Assembly: GCF_007992455.1 (NCBI RefSeq)
Contig: NZ_BKAH01000004.1
Coordinates: forward strand, 166,097 to 230,096
Source of the DNA: Microbacterium saccharophilum
Lineage (GTDB): Bacteria; Actinomycetota; Actinomycetes; Actinomycetales; Microbacteriaceae
DNA: 64,000 nt
Direction of reading: 5' to 3'
The notes beneath the pieces are model-generated. The model was not told where the DNA came from and searched no databases. It worked only from the letters and a program-made list of their open reading frames with translations. This document shows, one piece after another, positions 15,552 through 24,791 of this stretch. The position numbers and the translations under genes are program-made. Each line of letters starts with the position of its first letter. Within the stretch, counting starts at the first letter, position 1.

Positions 15552-18491
15552 ATGGATGCCGCTCGCCGCACCCCGGGTGAGGCGGCGCCGTCCTGGCGCA
15601 CCCTCCTCTCCGCTCCACCGGCGGAGTTCGAGCCGCTCGCCCTCGGCGTCGAGCTGCGCCAGCGCGAGACCTCCGGGGAGGCCCACTGGGCGCCGCGCCG
15701 CGTGCAGGCCGTCACCCCCCGCCGCTTCGCGCACGATCCGTTCGACCTCCTCGTGGGCCTCCGCCCGCTCATGCGCGGCGCCGCGGGCTGGATCAAGGGG
15801 GACGTGACCTGGGAGTCGCTGCGCCGCACCGGCCGCGGACGACGCTGGAGCCGGGCGCAGGTGCGCTGGTTCACCGAACTGCACGCCCTCGCCCGCGACG
15901 ACCGGATCCTCGGCGGCTTCGCCGACACGTCCGAATGGCTCACCCTCGACACGATCGAGGCCACGCTGCTGTGGCCGCACCTGCGCACCGCCGCGGATCT
16001 CGGCATCCCGATCGTCCCCACCCGAAAGGACCTCGACGTGACCCTCGCGGCCGGCGCCGCCGTCGAGGTCGTCCTGAGCCGCGACGACGCGGGCCTGCAC
16101 CTCGCCCCGCGGGTGGAGATCGACGGCGCTTCCGCCGACGCCCCGGCCGTGCGTCCCGTCGCCCGGAGCGGGGTGTACGCCGTCGCACTGGACGGCGCCC
16201 GTCTCCGCGTCACGCTCGCTCCCGTGCCGCTCAGCGAGACGGCCCGCGCCATCCTCCTCGCGCCGGCGCCCGTCCGCGTCCCGGCGGACGAGGTCGACGA
16301 CTTCGTGCGCGAGGCGTATCCCGCGCTCGCCCGCCACGTCACGCCGGCGCCGGGGCTCGACCTGCCGACCCCGCGGCACACGACCCTCGTCGCGACGGTC
16401 GCCTTCCAGCCCGGCGACACGATCGACTACGCCCTGCGCTGGGAGCGCGCCGGCGCCGGCAGCGCCCCGTACGAGCCGCCCGCCGACGACGCCGAGGCCG
16501 CCACCGCCCAGGCGCTCGAACGCGCGTGGGACGACGCCGTCCCGCTGCCCTTCGCGCCGGTCGCGACGCTGCGCGGCGTCGACGCGGCCGAGTTCGGCGC
16601 GCACGCCCTGCCCCTGCTGGAGTCGCTCGACGGGGTCCGCGTCGTCGTGACGGGGACCCGCCGCCGCTACCGGGAGCTCACCGATGACCCGCGGATCACC
16701 GTCTCCACCGTCGAGTCCACCGACCCGGACTGGTTCGACCTCGGCATCATCGTCGAGATCGGCGGGCGACGCGTGCCGTTCACGCCGCTGTTCACGGCGC
16801 TGGCGCTGCGGCGGAAGAAGATCCTGCTCAGCGACGGCCGGTACTTCTCGCTCGCCCACCCGGCCCTGGACCGGCTCCGCGAGCTCATCGACGAGGCCGC
16901 CGAATTCGACGAATGGGAGACCGGTCCGCGCATCAGCCGCTACCAGGCCGCGCTCTGGTCGGACTTCGAGGACCTCGCCGACGTGTCCGAGCCCGCGGTG
17001 AGCTGGCGGGAGGCGGCGAGCGCGCTGCGGAACGTCGAGCCGGTCGACCACGCACCGCTTCCCGCACGGCTGCACGCCGAGCTGCGCCCCTACCAGCGGG
17101 ACGGCTTCGACCGGCTCGCGTTCCTCTGGCGGCACCGGCTCGGCGGCATCCTCGCCGACGACATGGGCCTCGGCAAGACGCTGCAGGTGCTCGCGCTCCT
17201 CGCGCACGCCCGGGAGACGGGGGAGCGGCGCCCGTTCCTCGTGGTCGCGCCGACCTCGGTGCTGTCGGTCTGGCGGGAGGAGGCCGCCCGCTTCACGCCG
17301 GACCTGCGCGTCCGGGTCGTCGATGCCACGCGCGCCACGAGCGGGATGCCGCTGGCCGACGCGGCGGCGGGCGCCGACATCGTCGTGACCTCGTACACGC
17401 TGCTGCGCCTGGATGAGGGGGAGTTCACCGCTGCCGAGTGGGCTCTCGTCGTGCTGGACGAAGCCCAGTTCGTGAAGAACCGCCGCACGCGCGCCTACCG
17501 CGCGGCCGCGGCGCTCCGCGCGGACGTCACGCTCGCCGTCACCGGCACCCCGTTGGAGAACTCGCTCGAGGAAATCTGGACCCTCCTCTCCCTGACCTCC
17601 CCGGGCCTGTTCGCCTCCGCCCGCCGGTTCCGCGAGGAGTATGTGAAGCCGATCGAGAAGGGCAAGGTGCCGGAGAACGTCGAGGGCGGCCCCTACCGCG
17701 CGCGGCGCATCGAGCGCCTGCGCCACCGCATCCGTCCCTTCGTCCTGCGCCGCACGAAGGAGCTCGTCGCCGCCGAGCTCCCGCCCCGGCAGGAGCAGGA
17801 GCTGCGCATCGAGCTCAGCAGCGCGCACCGGACCGTCTACGACACCGTCCTGCAGCGGGAGCGGCAGAAGGTGCTCGGGCTCCTGGACGACCTCGACCGC
17901 AACCGGTTCATCGTGTTCCGCTCCCTGACGCTGCTGCGCATGCTCGCGCTCGCGCCGTCGCTCGTGGATGCCGGGAACATCCGCTCGAGCAAGCTCGATG
18001 CCCTGCTGGAGCGCCTCGACGAGGTCGTCGCGGAGGGTCACCGGGCTCTCGTCTTCAGCCAGTTCACGTCGTACCTGACCCTCGTCGCGGCGGCACTGGA
18101 CGCGCACGGCATCCGCCACGTCTCCCTGGACGGGTCCACGCGCGACCGCGCCGGGACCGTCGAGGAGTTCCGCGGCGGCGACGCGCCGGTGTTCCTCATC
18201 AGCCTGAAGGCGGGCGGCTTCGGACTCACCCTCACCGAGGCGGACTACGTCTTCCTGCTCGACCCGTGGTGGAACCCCGCCGCCGAGGCGCAGGCGATCG
18301 ACCGCACCCACCGGATCGGCCAGGATCGGCCGGTCAACGTGTACCGGCTCATCGCGGACGGGACGATCGAGGAGAAGGTGCTCGCGCTGCAGGAGCGGAA
18401 GGCCCGGCTGTTCCACGCCGTCCTGGACGAGGACGAGCTGCTCTCCCGCGCGCTCACCGCCGACGACATCCGCGGCCTGTTCGAGGACTGA
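15552..18491 (+). CDS. SNF2-family DEAD/DEAH-box helicase
   Basis: A 979-residue protein of the bacterial SNF2/HepA-like group. Residues 1 to about 500 form a poorly characterised N-terminal region. The ATPase core begins at LADDMGLGKT (lysine near residue 542), with the DEAQ box at about 637, TGTPLENSLEEIW, and a second RecA lobe ending with DPWWNPAAEAQAIDRTHRIGQ at about 910-925. Such proteins move along double-stranded DNA and remodel complexes such as stalled RNA polymerase; the target here is unknown. The ATG at 15552 lies 23 bases after nusB with only a weak ribosome site. Confidence 0.93.
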   Translation: MDAARRTPGEAAPSWRTLLSAPPAEFEPLALGVELRQRETSGEAHWAPRRVQAVTPRRFAHDPFDLLVGLRPLMRGAAGWIKGDVTWESLRRTGRGRRWSRAQVRWFTELHALARDDRILGGFADTSEWLTLDTIEATLLWPHLRTAADLGIPIVPTRKDLDVTLAAGAAVEVVLSRDDAGLHLAPRVEIDGASADAPAVRPVARSGVYAVALDGARLRVTLAPVPLSETARAILLAPAPVRVPADEVDDFVREAYPALARHVTPAPGLDLPTPRHTTLVATVAFQPGDTIDYALRWERAGAGSAPYEPPADDAEAATAQALERAWDDAVPLPFAPVATLRGVDAAEFGAHALPLLESLDGVRVVVTGTRRRYRELTDDPRITVSTVESTDPDWFDLGIIVEIGGRRVPFTPLFTALALRRKKILLSDGRYFSLAHPALDRLRELIDEAAEFDEWETGPRISRYQAALWSDFEDLADVSEPAVSWREAASALRNVEPVDHAPLPARLHAELRPYQRDGFDRLAFLWRHRLGGILADDMGLGKTLQVLALLAHARETGERRPFLVVAPTSVLSVWREEAARFTPDLRVRVVDATRATSGMPLADAAAGADIVVTSYTLLRLDEGEFTAAEWALVVLDEAQFVKNRRTRAYRAAAALRADVTLAVTGTPLENSLEEIWTLLSLTSPGLFASARRFREEYVKPIEKGKVPENVEGGPYRARRIERLRHRIRPFVLRRTKELVAAELPPRQEQELRIELSSAHRTVYDTVLQRERQKVLGLLDDLDRNRFIVFRSLTLLRMLALAPSLVDAGNIRSSKLDALLERLDEVVAEGHRALVFSQFTSYLTLVAAALDAHGIRHVSLDGSTRDRAGTVEEFRGGDAPVFLISLKAGGFGLTLTEADYVFLLDPWWNPAAEAQAIDRTHRIGQDRPVNVYRLIADGTIEEKVLALQERKARLFHAVLDEDELLSRALTADDIRGLFED

Positions 18492-18547
18492 CCCGACCCG
18501 CCTCGTTTTGCACGGCACCGCTGCCCGGACGCGCGGACCACCTCCCG

Positions 18548-18553
18548 TAAACT
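18548..18553 (+). promoter_or_regulatory. putative -10 of the MBL-Rieske gene
   Basis: TAAACT followed by a short leader with a strong AGGAGG site just before the ATG at 18573. Confidence 0.5.
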
Positions 18554-18572
18554 CTCGGCAGGAGGATTCAGC

Positions 18573-20153
18573 ATGCGCATCACCGGTCTCGGCCACGCAG
18601 GAATGTTCATCGAGACCACGGGCGGCAGCATCCTGTGCGACCCCGTGGTCGGCTCGTCGTTCTACGGCTCGTGGTTCGTGTTCCCGGACAACCGGGCGCT
18701 CGACTGGGAGCGCTTCGGGGCGGCGGACTTCCTGTACATCTCGCACCGCCATCGCGACCACTTCGATCCCCGGGCGCTGCAGCAGTACGTGTCGAAGGAC
18801 ATCGAGGTGCTGCTGCCGGACTACCCGACGGACGACCTCGAGCAGGATCTCCGCGCGCTCGGGTACGACAACATCACCTACACGCGCGCCGGCGAGGTCA
18901 TCGAGCGCGGCTCGCTGAAGATCATGATCACGCCGCTGCGCGCACCCAGCGACGGCCCCATCGGCGACTCCAGCCTCTCCGTCGACGACGGCACGGCGTC
19001 GATCCTCAACCAGAACGACTCGCACCCGCTGGACCTGGAGAAGCTGCTGTCGTTCGGCAAGCCGGAGGCGTACTTCACCCAGTTCTCCGGCGCGATCTGG
19101 TGGCCGATGGTCTACGACCTGCCGCAGGAGGCGAAGCGCAACTTCGCCCACCTCAAGCGTGAGGCCCAGCACAAGCGCGCCATGTTCTACATCGAGAAGG
19201 TCGACGCGCCGCACGTCTTCCCGATGGCGGGGCCCCCGATGTTCCTCCGCGATGAACTGTTCCGCTACAACGGCCTCGGCCAGGAGGACGACTCGATCTT
19301 CACCGACCAGGCGCAGTTCCTGGCGCGGATGAAGGAGGAGGCGCCGCAGTACGACGGTCACTACTTCCTCCCGGGCACCGTCGTCACCCTCGAGGGGGGC
19401 GAGGTGAGCGTCGAGCAGAGCCTGTACACGGATGCCGAGATCGAGCGCATCTTCACCGACAAGTGGGCCTATCTGGAGGAGCAGCGCGCCTCGCGTCAGC
19501 AGGAGATCGCCGACGAGGTCGCCTCGCGCTCGCCCATCCTGCCGCCCGCCGAGATGCTCGCCGCGCTCCAGGAGTGGTGGGAGCCGCTGCTGCGCCGCGC
19601 ACGCACGATCCGCACCGGCGTCGGCGGCCCCGTGCGCTTCACGATCGGCGACCTCGACATGGTCGTGGACTTCCCGAAGGCGAAGCTCCGCGAATACGCG
19701 GGGGAGGAGACCGGGTACTGGTTCACGATCCCCGCCGATCTCGTCTCCACGAACCTCGCCGAGCGCGAGATCGACTGGTCGAACTCCATCTTCCTGTCGA
19801 TGCAGTTCCAGGCCGGACGCGTCGGGAAGTTCAACGAGTTCATCTACACCTTCCTGAAGTGCCTGTCCCGCGACCGCATCGAGTACGTGGAGAACTGGTA
19901 CGCCGAGCAGGCCGACGTGTCCGAGGACATCGAGCTGGCCGACTGGACCGTGCAGCGCCGCTGCCCGCACCTGCGCGCCGACCTGTCGAAGACCGGCAAG
20001 ATCGAGGACGGCGTCCTCACCTGCTCGCTGCACGACTGGAAGTGGGACCTCGCGACCGGCAAGTGCCTCACCACCCACGGACACCCGGTGCGCGCGTCCC
20101 GCAGCGTCGACGGCGAGATCACCGAGGCCGCGACGCTGCCCGCCGCGGTCTGA
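18573..20153 (+). CDS. MBL-fold and Rieske [2Fe-2S] fusion protein
   Basis: A 526-residue three-part protein. The N-terminal metallo-beta-lactamase-like hydrolase has HRHRDH at residues 58-63 and resembles UlaG-type lactonases. A middle region (about 330-450) has no motif I recognise. The C-terminal Rieske domain has C464-P-H466 and C484-x2-H487, the cluster ligands. The same two folds occur in CMP-N-acetylneuraminate hydroxylases, but there the Rieske domain is N-terminal. The substrate is unknown. It has its own promoter, a strong AGGAGG site and a strong terminator, so it is a single-gene unit. Confidence 0.88.
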   Translation: MRITGLGHAGMFIETTGGSILCDPVVGSSFYGSWFVFPDNRALDWERFGAADFLYISHRHRDHFDPRALQQYVSKDIEVLLPDYPTDDLEQDLRALGYDNITYTRAGEVIERGSLKIMITPLRAPSDGPIGDSSLSVDDGTASILNQNDSHPLDLEKLLSFGKPEAYFTQFSGAIWWPMVYDLPQEAKRNFAHLKREAQHKRAMFYIEKVDAPHVFPMAGPPMFLRDELFRYNGLGQEDDSIFTDQAQFLARMKEEAPQYDGHYFLPGTVVTLEGGEVSVEQSLYTDAEIERIFTDKWAYLEEQRASRQQEIADEVASRSPILPPAEMLAALQEWWEPLLRRARTIRTGVGGPVRFTIGDLDMVVDFPKAKLREYAGEETGYWFTIPADLVSTNLAEREIDWSNSIFLSMQFQAGRVGKFNEFIYTFLKCLSRDRIEYVENWYAEQADVSEDIELADWTVQRRCPHLRADLSKTGKIEDGVLTCSLHDWKWDLATGKCLTTHGHPVRASRSVDGEITEAATLPAAV

Positions 20154-20160
20154 CGACGCG

Positions 20161-20201
20161 GAGAAGGGGGCCGATCGCGCACCGCGATCGGCCCCCTTCT
20201 C
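20161..20201 (+). terminator. strong bidirectional terminator
   Basis: A perfect 19-bp stem (GAGAAGGGGGCCGATCGCG and its complement) with a three-base loop, between convergent genes. The GAGAAGG/CCTTCTC ends give short pyrimidine runs on both strands. Confidence 0.92.
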
Positions 20202-20207
20202 GTGACG

Positions 20208-21023
20208 TCAGGCGGGAACGGCGTACCCGCGGGAGACCCGGCGCGCGAGGCGCACCGCGAGATCGGCGAGCGCGGCGATGAGCACGGCGCCCATGCCGGC
20301 CACGAGCGCCCAGCCGGCGAACTCGAGGTTCGCCTCGGCGAACTGACCGAGCAGCGTCACCGCGATCGACGCGATCCCGATGAGCGGGGCGGCGACCAGC
20401 AGCACGAGGACGAAGGTCCGTGAGCCGGCGTGCGCCCGCCGGGCGCGCGCCATGGTCCAGGTCACGGCCGCCGCCAGCAGCGGCAGCCAGAAGATGATCG
20501 CCCACGCGAGCACGAGCGCCGCGGCAGCGAAGAGCACTCCGAGCGCCGCGATCGCGATCGTCGAGCCGTCGAACGCCCCGGTTGCGCGGAGGTTCATCCC
20601 GACGAGCACAGCCGTCGTGACGAGGCAGGCGGCGGAGATGAGCATCGCCGAGAGCAGGTAGCGGTCGGAGGTCCATGCGCCGTCGACGTCCGTGAAGCCA
20701 TACAGAGCGGCCACCGACGCGACGGCCCAGAGGACGGCGGCCAGAGCGGCGGTTGCGCCGAGATGGCGCGAGAAGAACAGGGTCACGAGGTTTCCTTTCG
20801 ATGGGACGGAGGTGAGGAGGCCTGCCACCAGGCGCGGCTCGCCGAAACGGGCCAGGGCGCGGCGCTGGGCGGTCTCCGGGTCGACGCCGACGGCTTCGAG
20901 CCGCTCGGCGGCGGAGTGCAGGTGGTCGGCGACCTCGTCGAGCAGGTCGGCGCGGTCGCGCCGCCCGTGCATGCCCGTGCCGAGGACCTGGAGGTACTCG
21001 TCGATCAGGCTGTCTGCGGCCAC
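20208..21023 (-). CDS. HAAS-type membrane protein under PadR control
   Basis: A 271-residue protein. Residues 1 to about 70 form a helical, charged HAAS-like domain ([12 protein letters not shown]...RADLLDEVADHLHSAAERL...ALARFGEP) common in membrane proteins paired with PadR regulators. About six membrane segments follow. The GTG at 21023 has GAGGAGG six bases upstream, inside padR. The gene overlaps padR by 19 bases, so the two are coupled. The family is often linked to stress sensing or envelope regulation; no enzymatic motif is seen. Confidence 0.88.
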   Translation of the reverse strand: MAADSLIDEYLQVLGTGMHGRRDRADLLDEVADHLHSAAERLEAVGVDPETAQRRALARFGEPRLVAGLLTSVPSKGNLVTLFFSRHLGATAALAAVLWAVASVAALYGFTDVDGAWTSDRYLLSAMLISAACLVTTAVLVGMNLRATGAFDGSTIAIAALGVLFAAAALVLAWAIIFWLPLLAAAVTWTMARARRAHAGSRTFVLVLLVAAPLIGIASIAVTLLGQFAEANLEFAGWALVAGMGAVLIAALADLAVRLARRVSRGYAVPA

Positions 21024-21343
21024 GGGTTCCTCCTCAGGACCGAGTCGACGGCGTCGACGAACTCGCGCCACCCCTGGCGCTGTTCGACGAGTCGGGTCTG
21101 GCCCTGCGCCGTCAGGGCGTAGAGCTTCCGGCGGCGGCCCGAGGTGTCGGACCATTCGTGCTGGAGAAGGCCCGCCCGCTCCAGACGGTGCAGCACGGGG
21201 TAGACCGTGCCTTCGGCCAGGTCGAACGATCCGCCGCTGCGATCGCGCAGTCGCTCGATGACCCCGTAGCCGTGCAACGGTCCCCCCGAGACGATCGCGA
21301 GGACCAGCAGGTCGAGATGACCTTTGAGTGCTTCGCTATTCAT
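21005..21343 (-). CDS. PadR-family transcriptional regulator
   Basis: A 112-residue winged-helix repressor of the short PadR type. The DNA-binding part contains [23 protein letters not shown] and the wing [21 protein letters not shown], with an R-rich turn ([11 protein letters not shown]). The ATG at 21343 is chosen because the conserved protein begins [16 protein letters not shown] and the promoter is spaced for an almost leaderless message. Its promoter contains two palindromic boxes, so it very likely represses itself and the membrane protein gene it overlaps. Confidence 0.93.
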   Translation of the reverse strand: MNSEALKGHLDLLVLAIVSGGPLHGYGVIERLRDRSGGSFDLAEGTVYPVLHRLERAGLLQHEWSDTSGRRRKLYALTAQGQTRLVEQRQGWREFVDAVDSVLRRNPWPQTA

Positions 21344-21344
21344 A

Positions 21345-21374
21345 CCTAGGGACACTAGGCCTAGCGTCACTAGG
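21345..21374. promoter_or_regulatory. double palindromic operator, presumed PadR sites
   Basis: Two abutting 15-bp boxes, CCTAGGGACACTAGG (21345-21359) and CCTAGCGTCACTAGG (21360-21374), share the pattern CCTAG-N5-CTAGG. They fill the spacer and -10 of the padR promoter and the presumed -35 zone of the divergent pyrR promoter. CTAG is generally uncommon in bacterial genomes, so four copies in 30 bp is striking. PadR binding is inferred from position. Confidence 0.75.
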
Positions 21375-21380
21375 TGTCAA
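21352..21380 (-). promoter_or_regulatory. padR promoter, consensus -35 and -10
   Basis: On the minus strand a perfect TTGACA (21380-21375), a 17-base spacer and TAGTGT (21357-21352) lie eight bases before the padR ATG. The transcript would be leaderless or nearly so. This is the only fully consensus -35 noticed in the window. Confidence 0.85.
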
Positions 21381-21389
21381 GAGGCGGAC

Positions 21390-21395
21390 TATCAT
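21390..21395 (+). promoter_or_regulatory. putative -10 of the pyr operon
   Basis: TATCAT about 55 bases before the pyrR ATG. Its -35 zone falls in the PadR box nearest it. Confidence 0.5.
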
Positions 21396-21410
21396 CGAGG
21401 GAAGCAGCCA

Positions 21411-21441
21411 CCTTTAACACCGTCCAGAGAGGCGGAGAAGG
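21411..21441 (+). promoter_or_regulatory. PyrR-binding RNA loop in the pyrR leader
   Basis: The RNA reads CCTT...CCG-TCCAGAGAGG-CGG...AAGG. A CCG/CGG stem (21420-21422 with 21433-21435) closes the ten-base loop TCCAGAGAGG, which is the PyrR recognition loop of Bacillus pyr leaders. The lower stem uses AAGG, part of the pyrR ribosome site (AAGGGAG, 21438-21444). Bound PyrR would therefore block translation, as reported for mycobacteria. No terminator hairpin follows, which argues for translational rather than attenuation control. Confidence 0.85.
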
Positions 21442-21449
21442 GAGCGCGG

Positions 21450-21995
21450 ATGAGCACGCCCACCGTGCACCCCCGCACCGTGATGTCCACCGCTGACATC
21501 GCCCGGGCCCTGACTCGGATCTCCCACGAGATCCTCGAGTCCAACAAGGGGCCCGACGACCTCGTCATCCTCGGCATCCCCACCCGCGGCGTAGCCCTCG
21601 CCGACCGCATCGCGGCGCTCGTCTCCGAGTTCGGGGGAGCGGCCGTGCCCCGCGGCGCCCTGGACATCACGATGTACCGCGACGACCTGCACCGGAACCC
21701 GACGCGGACGCCCCAGCCCACCCAGATCCCCGCCGGCGGCATCGACGGCAAGACCGTCATCCTCGTCGACGACGTGCTCTTCTCCGGACGCTCAATCCGC
21801 GCCGCCCTCGACGCCCTGCAGGACATCGGGCGCCCCGCCGCGGTGCGCCTCGCGATCCTCGTCGACCGCGGCCACCGGGAGCTCCCCATCCGGCCCGACT
21901 TCGTCGGCAAGAACCTGCCCAGTGCCCGCCAGGAGCGCGTCAACGTCCTCCTCGCCGAGGTCGACGGCGCCGAGGAGGTGACGATCGCCTCATGA
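21450..21995 (+). CDS. pyrR: bifunctional pyr operon regulator / uracil phosphoribosyltransferase PyrR
   Basis: A 181-residue PRTase-fold protein that senses UMP/UTP and binds pyr leader RNA. The PRPP loop [17 protein letters not shown] is clear. [11 protein letters not shown] and the basic RNA-binding surface residues around LGIPTRG and RIAAL are also present. The ATG at 21450 has the AAGGGAG ribosome site that is part of its own binding loop. The stop overlaps pyrB (ATGA). First gene of pyrR-pyrB-pyrC-(PH-like)-carA-carB-pyrF. Confidence 0.96.
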   Translation: MSTPTVHPRTVMSTADIARALTRISHEILESNKGPDDLVILGIPTRGVALADRIAALVSEFGGAAVPRGALDITMYRDDLHRNPTRTPQPTQIPAGGIDGKTVILVDDVLFSGRSIRAALDALQDIGRPAAVRLAILVDRGHRELPIRPDFVGKNLPSARQERVNVLLAEVDGAEEVTIAS

Positions 21996-22963
21996 GGCAC
22001 CTGCTGGACACCAAGACCCTCTCCCGCCACGACGCCCTGCGCATCCTGGACGTCGCCGAGGACATGCGCGACACGCAGACCCGTGAGATCAAGAAGCTCC
22101 CGACGCTGCGCGGCAAGACCGTCGTGAACCTCTTCTTCGAGGACTCCACGCGCACCCGCATCTCCTTCGAAGCCGCCGCCAAGCGCCTCTCCGCCGACGT
22201 CATCAACTTCTCCGCGAAGGGATCGTCGGTGTCGAAGGGGGAGTCGCTGCAGGACACCGCGCAGACGCTGCAGGCCATGGGCGCGGATGCCGTCGTCATC
22301 CGCCACGGCGCCTCCGGCGCCCCGCAGACCCTCGCCACGAGCGGCTGGATCTCCGCGGGCGTCGTCAACGCGGGCGACGGCACGCACGAGCACCCCACGC
22401 AGGCGCTGCTCGACGCCTTCACGATCCGCAAGCGGCGCTTCGGCGCGGACAGCCGCGGCCGCGACCTCACGGGCGTCGCCGTCACGATCGTCGGCGACAT
22501 CCTGCACTCCCGGGTCGCCCGCTCCAACGTGTGGCTGCTGTCGACGCTCGGCGCCGACGTGACCCTCGTCGCCCCGCCGACCCTCGTGCCGCAGGACGTC
22601 TCGGCGTGGCCGGCCCGCATCCGCTACGACCTCGACGACGCCCTCGCCGCCGGCCCGGACGCGGTCATGATGCTCCGCATCCAGCTGGAACGCATGAACG
22701 CCGCCTATTTCCCCACTGAACGGGAGTATTCCCGCCGCTGGGGTCTGGACGCGCGGCGCGTGGCATCCCTTCCGGCGGATAGCATTGTCATGCACCCCGG
22801 TCCCATGAACCGGGGCCTGGAGATCTCCGCCGACGCCGCCGATTCCCCGCGCTCGACCGTGCTCGAACAGGTCGCGAACGGCGTCTCGGTGCGCATGGCG
22901 GCGCTGTACCTGCTGCTGGCGGGCGAGCGGGACACGACGAACGCAGAGGAGGCCGCACGGTGA
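21992..22963 (+). CDS. pyrB: aspartate carbamoyltransferase catalytic subunit
   Basis: A 323-residue enzyme that carbamoylates aspartate, the committed step of pyrimidine synthesis. The carbamoyl-phosphate site FFEDSTRTR includes S52-T-R-T-R56. HPTQALLD and the HPGPMNRG segment are present. No regulatory pyrI is seen, as is usual when PyrR controls expression. It overlaps pyrR and pyrC by four bases each. Confidence 0.98.
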   Translation: MRHLLDTKTLSRHDALRILDVAEDMRDTQTREIKKLPTLRGKTVVNLFFEDSTRTRISFEAAAKRLSADVINFSAKGSSVSKGESLQDTAQTLQAMGADAVVIRHGASGAPQTLATSGWISAGVVNAGDGTHEHPTQALLDAFTIRKRRFGADSRGRDLTGVAVTIVGDILHSRVARSNVWLLSTLGADVTLVAPPTLVPQDVSAWPARIRYDLDDALAAGPDAVMMLRIQLERMNAAYFPTEREYSRRWGLDARRVASLPADSIVMHPGPMNRGLEISADAADSPRSTVLEQVANGVSVRMAALYLLLAGERDTTNAEEAAR

Positions 22964-24261
22964 CCGAGACCATCCTGATCCGCGGAGCCCGCATCGACGG
23001 GGCGGCATCCGACCTCGTGATCGCCGACGGACGCATCGACGAGATCGGCACCGGCCTCAGCCGCGCCGGCGCGCGGGTCGTGGATGCCGACGGGCTCCTC
23101 GCCCTGCCCGGTCTCGTCGACATGCACACGCATCTCCGCGAGCCCGGCTACGAGGCGTCCGAGACGATCCTCAGCGGCTCCCGCGCCGCCGCCGCCGGCG
23201 GCTACACGACGGTGTTCGCGATGCCGAACACGTCGCCGGTGGCCGACACGGCCGGTGTCGTCGAGCAGGAGCTCGCCCTCGGCGAGGCCGCCGGCTACGT
23301 CCACGTGCAGCCGATCGGCGCCGTCACGGTCGGGCAGAAGGGGGAGCGGCTCGCCGAACTCGGCGCCATGGCCTCCTCCCGCGCCCGCGTCCGCGTGTTC
23401 AGCGACGACGGATTCTGCGTCTTCGACCCGCTCATCATGCGGCGGGCCCTGGAATACGTGAAGGCCTTCGACGGCGTCGTCGCCCAGCACGCGCAGGACC
23501 CGCGGCTCACCGAGGGCGCCCAGATGAACGAGGGCACCGTCTCGGCCGAGCTGGGTCTCGCCGGCTGGCCGGCCGTCGCCGAGGAGTCGATCATCGCCCG
23601 CGACGTGCTCCTCGCCGAGCACGTCGGCTCCCGCCTGCATGTCTGCCACCTCTCCACCGCGGGCTCCGTCGACATCATCCGCTGGGCCAAGAAGCGCGGC
23701 GTCAACGTCACCGCCGAGGCGACCCCGCACCACCTGCTCCTGACCGAGGATCTCGTCCGCGGCTACGACGCCCGCTTCAAGGTCAACCCGCCGCTGCGCC
23801 GCGACGAGGACGTGCAGGCCGTCCGGGAAGGGCTCGCCGACGGGACGATCGACATCGTCGCGACCGACCACGCCCCGCACCCCGCCGAGGCGAAGTCCTG
23901 CGAATGGCAGGCCGCCGCGAACGGCATGGTGGGTCTCGAGTCCGCGCTCCGCGTCGTGCAGCAGGCCGTCGTGGACACCGGCCTGCTCGACTGGTCGGAC
24001 GTCGCCCGCGTCATGTCCGCGGCGCCGGCGCGCATCGGCCGTCTCGACGGCGCCGGCACCCCGCTCGTCGCCGGCGCCCCGGCATCCCTCACCCTGTACG
24101 ACCCCACGCCGGTGCGCGCGTTCACGCGCGAGGACCTGCACGGGCGCAGCACCAACTCGCCCTACGTCGGCCGCGACCTGCCCGGGCAGGTGCTGTGGAC
24201 GTTCTTCCGGGGCACCCCCACCGTCGAACGCGGCATCGTCCGCGAGGAAGCACGCGCATGA
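22960..24261 (+). CDS. pyrC: dihydroorotase
   Basis: A 433-residue type I zinc amidohydrolase closing carbamoyl-aspartate to dihydroorotate. The metal site [10 protein letters not shown] has H56 and H58. EATPHH and the late ATDHAPHP carry further metal ligands and the catalytic Asp. The GTG start overlaps the pyrB stop, and its stop overlaps the next ATG (ATGA). Confidence 0.98.
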   Translation: MTETILIRGARIDGAASDLVIADGRIDEIGTGLSRAGARVVDADGLLALPGLVDMHTHLREPGYEASETILSGSRAAAAGGYTTVFAMPNTSPVADTAGVVEQELALGEAAGYVHVQPIGAVTVGQKGERLAELGAMASSRARVRVFSDDGFCVFDPLIMRRALEYVKAFDGVVAQHAQDPRLTEGAQMNEGTVSAELGLAGWPAVAEESIIARDVLLAEHVGSRLHVCHLSTAGSVDIIRWAKKRGVNVTAEATPHHLLLTEDLVRGYDARFKVNPPLRRDEDVQAVREGLADGTIDIVATDHAPHPAEAKSCEWQAAANGMVGLESALRVVQQAVVDTGLLDWSDVARVMSAAPARIGRLDGAGTPLVAGAPASLTLYDPTPVRAFTREDLHGRSTNSPYVGRDLPGQVLWTFFRGTPTVERGIVREEARA

Positions 24262-24791
24262 CCCGCGAAACCGCCGTCCTGATCTTCATCGCCCTCGCCG
24301 TCGTCCTGCTCGGGCTCGGCGTCTGGGCGTGGATCCGACGAACGCGGCGGGACAGCGCGCTGGCGGCGCCGCTCGGCGAGATCCCGGCGGGCGCGGCGAC
24401 CCGCGCGGTCTTCCACGGCCTCTACGTGGCCACCACGCGACACGACGAGCCGCTCGAGCGCCTCGCCATCCGCGGGCTCGGCTTCCGCTCCCGCGTCACG
24501 GTGACGGTCACCGACCTCGGCGTCGCGCTGGACCTCACCGGCCAGCCGCGTCTGTTCCTCTCCCTGGAGCGCATCGCATCGGTCGGGCAGGCGACGGTCG
24601 CGATCGACCGCGTCGTGGAGAAGGACGGACTCGTCCGCCTCGCCTGGCACGCCGCGGCCGACACCCCGGACCGGACGCTCGTCGACACGTACCTGCGGGC
24701 GCAGGACGCGTCCTCGCGCGCCGTCGTCGACGCCATCGCCGGCATCCTGCCCGCACCGACTTCCACCACCCCGACGGGAACCGACGCATGA
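24258..24791 (+). CDS. membrane-anchored PH-like domain protein of the pyr operon
   Basis: A 177-residue protein with one N-terminal membrane helix ([21 protein letters not shown], residues 6-26) and a soluble beta-rich domain resembling bacterial PH-like folds. It is the positional counterpart of the protein between pyrC and carA in Mycobacterium (Rv1382). No catalytic residues are visible and its role is unknown. Four-base overlaps on both sides (ATGA) show strict coupling to pyrC and carA. Confidence 0.85.
   Translation: MTRETAVLIFIALAVVLLGLGVWAWIRRTRRDSALAAPLGEIPAGAATRAVFHGLYVATTRHDEPLERLAIRGLGFRSRVTVTVTDLGVALDLTGQPRLFLSLERIASVGQATVAIDRVVEKDGLVRLAWHAAADTPDRTLVDTYLRAQDASSRAVVDAIAGILPAPTSTTPTGTDA

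Noticed and set aside
20208..20676. Overlapping minus-strand frame inside the HAAS-type gene
   Set aside because: Arg-rich alternate frame of the membrane protein gene; the membrane-helix pattern is in the other frame.
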